In this document: positions 54,601 to 62,150 of the stretch, piece after piece
Layout of the letters: each line of letters opens with the position of its first letter
Numbering within the stretch: the first letter of the stretch is position 1
Translations under genes and position numbers: made by a program
NCBI GenBank assembly: GCA_964035575.1
Contig: OZ037856.1
Coordinates: 930,001-994,000, forward strand
Origin: Rhynchopus sp. YZ270_cl-10
Lineage: Eukaryota; Euglenozoa; Diplonemea; Diplonemida; Diplonemidae
Direction of reading: 5' to 3'
DNA: 64,000 bases
The notes under the pieces: generated by a model
Seen by the model: only the letters and a program-made list of their open reading frames with translations
Database searches by the model: none
What the model was told of the DNA's origin: nothing

Positions 54601-57600
54601 TGACCCCAAGCAGACACTCGACAGTCTGAAGGACTTCACCTGCACATGTGCCAACGGTGTTGAAGCAAAGGGTGGAAAGGCCACTTGTGAAGTGGACGAG
54701 TGCCTTGCCAAACCATGTGGTGACAAGCAGACCTGCAAGGACCCCAACCTGAGCTACCTCTCCCAGCACGACTTTGTGTGCACATGTGACGCAGACAACA
54801 CCCTGAAGAAGACCGACGGACCTGCCACGTGCACGAAGGATGAGTGTCTCGCCAAGCCATGTGGAGACAAGCAGACCTGTGTTGACCCCAAGCAGACACT
54901 CGACAGCCTGAAGGACTTCACCTGCACATGTGACGAGGACTCAGCAACGAAGGCAACTGGTGCGTCGGCCACGTGCAGCATTGACGAGTGCCTTGCCAAG
55001 CCATGTGGTGACAAGCAGACCTGTGCTGACCCGAGCACGAAGTACAGCAGCCAGCACGACTTTGTGTGCACATGCGACGGAGACAACACCCTGAAGAAGA
55101 CTGACGGACCTGCCACGTGCACGAAAGATGAGTGTCTCGCCAAGCCATGTGGAGACAAGCAGACCTGTGTTGACCCCAAGCAGACACTCGACAGCCTGAA
55201 GGACTTCACCTGCACTTGTGACGAGGACACCACAATCAAGGCAACAGGTGCGAAGGTGCTTGCCTGCACTCTGGACGAATGCGAGGCGAAGCCGTGTGGA
55301 GACAAGCAGACCTGCGTGGATCCCAAGATGACGATTGGTTCGAAGTTTGACTTCGTGTGCACATGTGACGCCGACACACAGACGAAGGTGACAGGAGGTG
55401 CGGCCACATGCGAAGTCGACGAGTGTCTCGCAAAGCCATGTGCGGACGGACAGACCTGCACTGACACGGACAAGTCTCCAAGCGTGACCGGCACCTTCGA
55501 GTGCAAGTGCGCAAACGGAGAGAAGCAGATTGGCGCAGCTGCCGTGTGCACGAAGGGAGACACTGACGAGTGCGCTGGGATGCCGTGCCCAGGTCAGGAC
55601 TGTGTGGATCCCGACACCACAAGCACAAGCACTGGTGACTTCGTGTGCACTTGCAAGACTGGGTCAGGTTCTGGGACAGGAGCACCTGCCACATGTGCAG
55701 TGGACGAGTGCGAGGCAACACCATGTGGTGCTGGCCAGGACTGCGTGGACGCGAACACTGCAGTTGCGAGTGTGAACGACTACACCTGCACCTGCAAGGC
55801 ACCTGCAACAGGGACGAAGATGGGCGGAGCAGCAACCTGTGAGATTGACGAGTGTGCAACGAGCCCGTGTGGTGTGAGTGGTCAGACCTGCGAGGACAAG
55901 AACAAGGGTGCTGCCGCACTGGACTTCACATGCACATGTGCCAACGGAGTTGTTGCCACAGGAGGAGCAGCCACGTGCGATGTGGACGAGTGCCTTGCCA
56001 AGCCATGTGGCGACAAGCAGACCTGCAAGGATCCCAACCTGAGCTACCTCTCCCAGCACGACTACGTGTGCACATGCGACAACGACAACACTCTCACTTC
56101 GATTGACGGACCTGCCACTTGTTTCAAGGACGAGTGCTTGGGCAAGCCGTGTGGAGACGTGCAGAAGTGTGTTGACCCTGTGCAGACACGTGACAGTCTG
56201 AAGGACTTCACCTGCACATGTGCCAACGGTGTTGAGGCGAAGGGTGGAAAGGCCACGTGCGACGTGGACGAATGCCTTGCCAAACCATGTGGTGACAAGC
56301 AGACCTGCAAGGACCCCAACCTGAGCTACCTCTCCCAGCACGACTACGTGTGCACCTGTGACAACGACAACACGCTCACTTCGATTGACGGACCTGCCAC
56401 GTGCTACAAGGACGAGTGCTTGGGCAAGCCGTGTGGAGACAAGCAGACCTGTGTTGACCCTGTGCAGACACTTGCCAGTCTGAAGGACTTCACCTGCACA
56501 TGTGACGAGGACTCAGCAACGAAGGCAACTGGTGCCTCGGCCACTTGTGTGGTGGACGAGTGCGAGGCGAAGCCGTGTGGCGACAAGCAGACCTGTGCCG
56601 ATCCGAGCACGAAGTACAGCAGCCAGCACGACTTCGTGTGCACCTGTGACAACGACAACACGCTCACTTCGATTGACGGACCTGCCACTTGCTACAAGGA
56701 CGAGTGCTTGGGCAAGCCGTGTGGAGACGTGCAGAAGTGTGTTGACCCTGTGCAGAGCATGGACAGCCTGAAGGACTTCACATGCACCTGTGACAACGGT
56801 GTTGAGGCGAAGGGTGGAAAGGCAACCTGTGATGTGGACGAGTGCGACAACAGTGTTCTTCCTATCTGTGGGCTGGGCCAGACCTGCAAGGACCCCAACA
56901 CGAGCTACCTCTCCCAGCACGACTTTGTGTGCACATGCGACAACGACAACACGCTCACTTCAATTGACGGACCTGCCACTTGTTTCAAGGACGAGTGCTT
57001 GGGCAAGCCGTGTGGAGACAAGCAGACCTGTGTTGACCCTGTGCAGAGCCTCGACAGTCTGAAGGATTTCACATGCGAGTGTGAGAACAAGGTGAAGACG
57101 ACGGGAGGCAGTGCAACATGCGAACTGGACGAGTGTGAAGGCCAGCCGTGTGGGATGGACCAGACGTGTGTGGACGAGGACAAGCGCTTCACCTCTCGCA
57201 AGGACTTCCTCTGCGAGTGTCTGGGCACAGGGACAAAGGCACGTGGACAGTCTGCCGACTGCAGCGCGAAGGCGACCTCTGCACCAGGCATTGACACACG
57301 TGTGCCCGACACCATGGTGCCCGGTGTCCCTCCCACAGGAATGCCGAACGTGCCGCCGACAGACGCACCAAAGACCCTTGCCCCTGGTGAGAAGGTGTCC
57401 CCACCAGTGGTGACCACTGCGGAGAAGAGGAAGTGGAACGAGACACAGTACAAGATCATTGTGTCCGAGAAGACGAAGGTTCCTGTGGACAAGATTGTGG
57501 TGACAACGACGGGTGACGGCTACGAGAAGCTGACTGTGGAGACGTCGTTCGTTGGTGAGGGTGGAGGGGACGCGGCGAAGACGCTGACATCGGAGCTTGG

Positions 57601-57910
57601 CAAGAAGGAGGGCGACCTGCAGGACATGGGTGTGGGTGTTTATGGTGCGGGGCTGGAGGGGACGAAGCCGCCTGCAGAGGAGGACGACGACAGCGGGATG
57701 CCTTGGTGGGTGTGGCTCCTGATTGCTCTGGGCGGTCTGGCCTGTGCGGGAGGACTTGCGGGCTTGGCCATGCGCAACAGGAAGAAGTCGGAAACGGTTA
57801 ACCTGCAGGACTTCATGGACACACAAGAGGAGTTGGAACCTGCCGCGTACAACCAGGAATCTTTCGGCCAGCAGCAGGCTCCGCCTCGCCAGGAGTTCAC
57901 GACGATCTGA
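51692..57910 (+). CDS. EGF-repeat type I surface protein, paralogue 3 (intact)
   Basis: 2072 residues, the best intact member. Signal peptide residues 1-18; N-terminal domain ~19-615, nearly the same as in the other copies; about 26 EGF-like repeats (~617-1857), each with six Cys in the order DEC, PC, TC, then C-x-C and a final C, with VDEC/IDEC starts that in calcium-binding EGF domains help bind calcium. A Pro/Thr stalk (~1865-1905) and a ~90-residue membrane-proximal domain precede the membrane helix (WWVWLLIALGGLACAGGL, ~2004-2026). The ~45-residue tail has NLQDFMDTQEE and ends EFTTI, which resembles a class I PDZ ligand (inference). It is probably a long rod-like cell-surface receptor or adhesin. 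The repeats alternate LAKPCGDKQTC-type units, showing internal amplification. Confidence 0.93.
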   Translation: MQRQAVLLCLLLAGQCNAGYVTDEQKAWYSEVVLNGNPDDPITENFGKDNIAWGHKNEFGICKGTAGGKADNVRAELAGGAFTVDPVCLPMSLKAPEGGVMGDQGGRVLWTISNENVCTGSPFRVATAAVPNDPNGALLVSWAEDFSYKITGEENGRIHLTRFERDGSGAYQIVKDIMLKGCVQNGGIVYNKRGDIATMCFGVCKACDPANKRYEPFIVEVKPDLSKEIRRKSIMRPECVDNNQYCYPKSGGAALQWLEYDPVRDVYAAWHGGGWGIHVADVLTVVEADPSKEMPIACGGWNWACIGGHTEGTRFSYHPEWEDFGALCTSDLPDDNGLSFTPVLKSDPIKIADAELVGAQSESTWPGAIVPCGCHFYATWHGIKKQGDYAAGKTTDFAFARIDPITRKILKLKWIKGDSKTGEKSTRLAVLGDGKGCNRFLIGWGEMNPWDVYPTNYKMAEIDSEGEFLTETLDVTAHTTWGEDEPWETLANGDVAWGTTWRRNNDGSPSKVGEKADGSRVRADKGCGCTYHGSGTGYGYALVNMAMEKPTWGECKNQPGGCQERTWGTSGFKTNEFFISSFRASQRVGALTSAGSSQKARDRHPECPAKMVPSGSCKPEIDECLAMPCGPGQTCTDPSMAVYSDYECVCDTDMTIKATGAPAVCTADVDECAPKPCGDGQTCTEKSMQVEKDFECACDNDMTVKATGAPAACVADVDECTPKPCGDGQTCTEKSMQVDKDFTCACDADAKVTATGAPASCPVDECLTTPCSGDQTCEDKDTSAMSLNDFVCTCKDDMTVTATGSAATCTLDECLAKPCGDKQTCADPNTKYSSQHDFVCTCDGDNTLKKTDGPATCTKDECLAKPCGDKQTCVDPKQTLDSLKDFTCTCDEDSATKATGASATCSIDECLAKPCGDKQTCADPSTKYSSQHDFVCTCDADNSLKKTDGPATCSKDECEAKPCGDVQTCVDPKQTLDSLKDFTCTCANGVEAKGGKATCEVDECLAKPCGDKQTCKDPNLSYLSQHDFVCTCDADNTLKKTDGPATCTKDECLAKPCGDKQTCVDPKQTLDSLKDFTCTCDEDSATKATGASATCSIDECLAKPCGDKQTCADPSTKYSSQHDFVCTCDGDNTLKKTDGPATCTKDECLAKPCGDKQTCVDPKQTLDSLKDFTCTCDEDTTIKATGAKVLACTLDECEAKPCGDKQTCVDPKMTIGSKFDFVCTCDADTQTKVTGGAATCEVDECLAKPCADGQTCTDTDKSPSVTGTFECKCANGEKQIGAAAVCTKGDTDECAGMPCPGQDCVDPDTTSTSTGDFVCTCKTGSGSGTGAPATCAVDECEATPCGAGQDCVDANTAVASVNDYTCTCKAPATGTKMGGAATCEIDECATSPCGVSGQTCEDKNKGAAALDFTCTCANGVVATGGAATCDVDECLAKPCGDKQTCKDPNLSYLSQHDYVCTCDNDNTLTSIDGPATCFKDECLGKPCGDVQKCVDPVQTRDSLKDFTCTCANGVEAKGGKATCDVDECLAKPCGDKQTCKDPNLSYLSQHDYVCTCDNDNTLTSIDGPATCYKDECLGKPCGDKQTCVDPVQTLASLKDFTCTCDEDSATKATGASATCVVDECEAKPCGDKQTCADPSTKYSSQHDFVCTCDNDNTLTSIDGPATCYKDECLGKPCGDVQKCVDPVQSMDSLKDFTCTCDNGVEAKGGKATCDVDECDNSVLPICGLGQTCKDPNTSYLSQHDFVCTCDNDNTLTSIDGPATCFKDECLGKPCGDKQTCVDPVQSLDSLKDFTCECENKVKTTGGSATCELDECEGQPCGMDQTCVDEDKRFTSRKDFLCECLGTGTKARGQSADCSAKATSAPGIDTRVPDTMVPGVPPTGMPNVPPTDAPKTLAPGEKVSPPVVTTAEKRKWNETQYKIIVSEKTKVPVDKIVVTTTGDGYEKLTVETSFVGEGGGDAAKTLTSELGKKEGDLQDMGVGVYGAGLEGTKPPAEEDDDSGMPWWVWLLIALGGLACAGGLAGLAMRNRKKSETVNLQDFMDTQEELEPAAYNQESFGQQQAPPRQEFTTI

Positions 57911-57930
57911 TTGCTGAACAAATGTTATCA

Positions 57931-58435
57931 CACCCCGTTCTCCCTTGTACTCAGGTGTCTGAGAGGTGAGGCCGTTCCGACTGAAGCGAACGTTGTCTTA
58001 CCAGAACAATGCCCTACTTATTATTTGGCCTTTGCTTTGTGAATCATATTCGTTCCCTGTCCTCGTTCGCCTTTTCCTCACCCCCGCCCTTTTTGCGTTG
58101 CGTCTATTTAGTGCACAAATAACACATTTTTTTGCAAATGCAATTGTCCTCTGTGCATCCTGTGTGTTTCTTTTATTTGAAAGGACATCACATGAACAAA
58201 GTACAGCGCAGTTGTGAGTCACATAAACGAAGTATGAACAGCGGTACCATTCATATTCCTTCCTTACCCCTCATCTACCTTAAGCGTTGTGAAGTAACCT
58301 CATGAAGTGTCATGCGCAAAAACGGTGATCTGACCCTTGTCGTTTCCTGTTGCGTATGAGAACAAGATACAAAATGCGTCGTTTTATATTTCTGTGTGGT
58401 ACATGCTTCACAGAGCGACGTCGCAAGAGTGTCGC
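57931..58435 (+). repeat. 3' flank duplicated with paralogues 2 and 3
   Basis: Second copy of 48582-49090, with the palindrome CTCAGGTGTCTGAG and a long stretch around ATGCGTCGTTTTATATTTCT that differs by only a few bases. Confidence 0.85.
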
Positions 58436-58650
58436 TGATGGTTGTTGATCAATGTGCATCATCTACCCTGTTTTTTTATACATTTTTCTACTTTTTTTTC
58501 TCGTGATTTTTTTTTATTTTTTGGAACCAAATACAGACGCTTAGGTTCAATCTTTTCGTTATTTTTTCCATCTGCTGTTTTACACCCACTGCCAGCGTTT
58601 CCCCTCAAGAGGAAATGCAAAAAGCGAGTGGGAAAAAAAAAAATGTTCAC

Positions 58651-58720
58651 GATAGTGGAGCTCATCCTCGGATGTCTGCACTGATTCATTTTTTTTTTTT
58701 CCCAAAAAAAAAAAAAAAAT
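58651..58720 (+). repeat. E-type module
   Basis: GATAGTGGAGCTCATCCTCG, then GATGTCTGCACTGATTCATT. It joins the 5' end of one E subtype (GATAGTGGAGC) with the CATCCTCGGA box of the other. Confidence 0.6.
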
Positions 58721-59029
58721 GCACGTTCAAGAACATAGTAATGGAGTCACTCCGTTGCTCTAGTACAGCCTAATGTTTCAAAGGAACGAGAATGAAAAAA
58801 CAAACAAGCATTGATTGTGGCGGTGCACCCGTTCGCTGTCTTGCGCGCAATCAACGTTTAGTGTGACATCGTTCACGTGGCAGGTTTGTACCACATGGTA
58901 TCGTACCTCACAGTGCAGGAAGAAGGTCAAATTGTTCTCACTGCTTCAACGTCTGCGAGAATGGTTTTCTGCAGTTCCATGAAATATGTTCTTTTTTACT
59001 TTGTGCACCACTCCGAATTCTTTTTTGTT

Positions 59030-59085
59030 TAGGTACATTGTCACGAGAGGGCTTTGTATTTCAAAAATCAACTTTTTTTACTCTC
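59030..59085 (+). repeat. family D module
   Basis: AGGTACATTGTCACGAGAGG, then GCTTTGTATTTCAAAAATCA and a T-rich tail. Confidence 0.7.
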
Positions 59086-59438
59086 ATTTTTTTTTTTTTT
59101 TTGTAACTGTTCCTTTGAGCTACACAAATCCAACAAATTATTTAAAAACTTTCATCGCAGCCAAAAACAAAACTGCCGCAAAAAAATAAAATAAAATTTC
59201 TAGAAAAGGAACACACCCCTCTTCCCAAAGAATGCCTCTCAATCCTCAAAGCGACACACACGGAAACAATCTTGCCTTTCCCTGTCCCCCCCTGATCCCC
59301 ACTTCCTCCCTTTTAAAAATAAAAAAATCAAGTAGGGTTTGAGTCTTTGTCATTACCCACATTGGCGCGGTTAAGAATGTATGTGCCTGTGGCACGTCCA
59401 TCTTTCAAAATCTCTTGTATTCTATTTCGGAAGGTGTG

Positions 59439-59541
59439 AAACCACGAAATGGATGTAGGACTGCATGGTTGGGGGTCCACCCCCGGTATACCCGGTTATG
59501 TACCAAGGTACACGAGCGGGCTGTATTTCATGCCAAGTTTT
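59439..59541 (+). repeat. family D module, long form
   Basis: AACCACGAAATGGATGTAGG, then ACTGCATGGTTGGGGGTCCA, CCCCCGGTATACCCGG and GTACACGAGCGGGCTGTATT. GGGGGTCCACCCCC is a hairpin. Confidence 0.75.
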
Positions 59542-59800
59542 TTTTTTTTTTTTCTTTTTGATTGAAAATTATATCTTAATCTTTTTTTGAGAAAGTTGGG
59601 AACATTTTTGCTCCCTATACCTATGCTATCAATTCATTGAATGCGTATGTTGAAATACTTTTTTTTTTCTGCCAATGTTTTACTTCGAGGTTTTCTGAAG
59701 CGATATCAAGTACAAAATAAATAAAATAAAAAGGTAGGTTATCCTGCACCTTTCCCAAAAGGGGCATAGCAGCAATCATGTGTTTTTTGATGTTGTTTTC

Positions 59801-59910
59801 AGTGCCTGCGTCGTCGGGTAGGTACGGCGGGGTGTTTGCACTTTCAACTTCTTCTTTGTTTTTGAAATATAGACGTGAGACGTTTGTCTTTCAAACCTTC
59901 GTTTTTTTTT
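59801..59910 (+). repeat. modules B and C
   Basis: B: AGTGCCTGCGTCGTCGGGTA, then GGTGTTTGCACTTTCAACTT. C at 59865-59910: ATATAGACGTGAGACGTTTG, then TCTTTCAAACC. Confidence 0.65.
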
Positions 59911-60149
59911 TCCTCTTTTGTTGGTAACTCTCTTGAACCAGCCTCCGCCCTTGCGGGGTTTGCGTAATGAGTTTTACATGCTTTTTTTCAAACACATGAT
60001 GTTTCACTGCAAAAGGGATACCTGAACAAGAAGACTATAATTGAAAGTTCAACTTTCCTTTTTGATGTTGGATGTTTGCACGAAATGCACATTCATATTT
60101 TAAAAAAAGTTATATGATGGTCTTCCTCTTTGTTTTGTTTTTGTTTTTG

Positions 60150-60340
60150 TCACGACTCCACCGAAAACCCTTTTTTTCATTCCCCATTCCCACCTCAAGA
60201 ACAACTGAATACTATGGAATCAACTACAGTGCGTATGTGTGTGTCGAAACCCCCACTCCCCCATCTCCCGATCTACATTTATCTCCCCGCCCCTTCCACC
60301 CCCCTGTTTTCTGGTTGCAACACTAGGTTTAAATAAAGCT
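60150..60340 (+). repeat. spacer repeat, copy 2
   Basis: It matches 50251-50470 with small indels. Confidence 0.8.
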
Positions 60341-60353
60341 GAACATAAAATTA

Positions 60354-60412
60354 TACCAACTGATCTGTCCTTAATAATCCACAATTATGTCTTTTTCCGT
60401 TGACCACAGCCA
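60354..60412 (-). repeat. dispersed repeat, copy 2 (inverted)
   Basis: The inverse complement of 24121-24176: ACTGATCTGTCCTTAATAAT, then GTCTTTTTCCGTTGACCACA. Confidence 0.7.
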
Positions 60413-60778
60413 TTTAGGATATTTGCCTGAGTGACGCACGATGAGGGGGAGAATTCAAAAGGAAAAAGCGTAAAGACAGATCTTCTGTTTGGTTTTTTTT
60501 AATATGTTCAGTTTCCAGTAACACTTCGTGTATGCACTAATAAAAAAGCTGGTTGCGTGTCTCCCCTCCACACATATCCCGGATCTATGTTTATCCCTTC
60601 ACTCCCCATCCCTGTTTTCTGGTAGTATGTACCTAGCAAAACTAGGTATATTAAAAAAAAAAAACACACCCATAAATTTTTCGCGTATTCACGAAGATTG
60701 ATTACCAATTTCAGGGCGCTTCGAATAAAACGTTCTTTTGTTCGAGACAAAAAAAAATTTTTTTTTTTGTGTTCCAAA

Positions 60779-60850
60779 TTTCTCCTGTTTCTTGGAGGGG
60801 TTTTTTTGTTTTGTGGTAGTTTGAAGTGGTAGTCCTGACCGCTTCTTTTT
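60779..60850 (+). repeat. spacer repeat, copy 2
   Basis: It matches 50638-50720. Confidence 0.8.
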
Positions 60851-61443
60851 TTAAAAAAAGTACATATTTTTGTGTGACGTTTTCTTTTGATAAAACCAAG
60901 AACATTCAAGGTGACCTCTTTTATGGCCCTTCGACACAGAAGAGAAAAATATAAGAACCCATATTTTCCTTTACCCTCCTTCACAGGAGCACAACCCTCT
61001 GAGAATAAACAGAGGGGTGTTTGTTATTGTTATACATTTTTTTTTTTTCTCTCCCCGCGTGGCATTTATATAAATTTTAACATTTTTTTTTCATTTTTAT
61101 TCCCTCCTCCTATGCTATCCATTTAATGCATATGTTGAAAATACATTTTTTTTTTTTGAACTGTACACTTTACGTAAAACTTTAATTTTTTTAGTTGTAT
61201 CTTTTGTTGCATTTAGTTTCCCCCGTTTTTTTCTCTCTTCACTTGACTTAAAATACCACAATTTAGTTCTGCTAAGCGATACCGATTTCTGATGTATTTA
61301 GTGCCCTACGCATCCCCCTTCAGCGTGGCCTTTTCATCTTTTGCAGTGCATAACGAAGCAGGACTCTGGCCCTGCTACATTAATGCAATAAAACACCTTA
61401 CCGAATCTGAACCATGAGCTTCTCTTTTCTTATTTTCTTAGCT

Positions 61444-61540
61444 GTAAACCACGAAATGGATATAGGATTCCACCCCGGTACAGCCGGTCATACCAAGGTA
61501 CACTGTTCACGAGAGGGCTTTGTATTTCAACTCTACTTTT
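61444..61540 (+). repeat. family D module, long form
   Basis: AACCACGAAATGGATATAGG, then a shortened middle, CATACCAAGGTACACTGTTC and ACGAGAGGGCTTTGTATTTC. Confidence 0.75.
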
Positions 61541-62150
61541 TGGTGAAAGAAAGAGCTCGATACTAGGGTGATACAGAGTCTTAGTTTGGCGTAGCCCTGG
61601 GGGTGGTTCACTGTGTCCAGGACAGAAAAAAAAGTAAAAAAAAAGTTACAGCTCATTTTCGCCTGCAGTTCGCTCGTGCAGGTTGCGAATCGCACCCCCA
61701 AAGAAACTCAAACACATATTTTTGAATATTTTGTATTCGAAAAACTGAATTTTACAACTTTTTGTTTACATTGTTGTCTTTTTTTTTACATCATACGTGT
61801 AGCACCAATGTTTGGTTCTGTGCATTTCCCTCCCAGTCATTTTTTTCCTCATTGTCCTTTGATTTGTTATTGATCCCGCTTTTGAAAGGCAATTGCAAGG
61901 GAGTACAGTGTTTGACGCGCACTGTGTCCCACACGTTTGTCGCATGAAGCCCACACCTTAGTCAGGTACAGGCAGCAAAACAAGAAAGCAAAATAAAAAA
62001 AAATAAAAACGGCAGTGTCCATATTCCCCTTTTGTTCGTATCCTAAGCCACAAACAACTCTTCTCATTCAACAGGTGTTCACCAGACAAAACAAAGCAAA
62101 ACAAAGCAAACCAAACCAAAAACACAAAAAAAAAAAAAAAACTTATTACA

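Larger units (their letters stand above)
57911..62150. other. spacer between paralogues 3 and 4
   Basis: 57931-58435 repeats the 3' flank of paralogue 2. An E module (58651-58720), D modules (59030-59085, 59439-59541, 61444-61540), B and C modules (59801-59910), and spacer repeats (60150-60340, 60779-60850) follow. 61560-62150 shows no similarity to the upstream block of paralogues 2 and 3. No gene supported. Confidence 0.75.
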
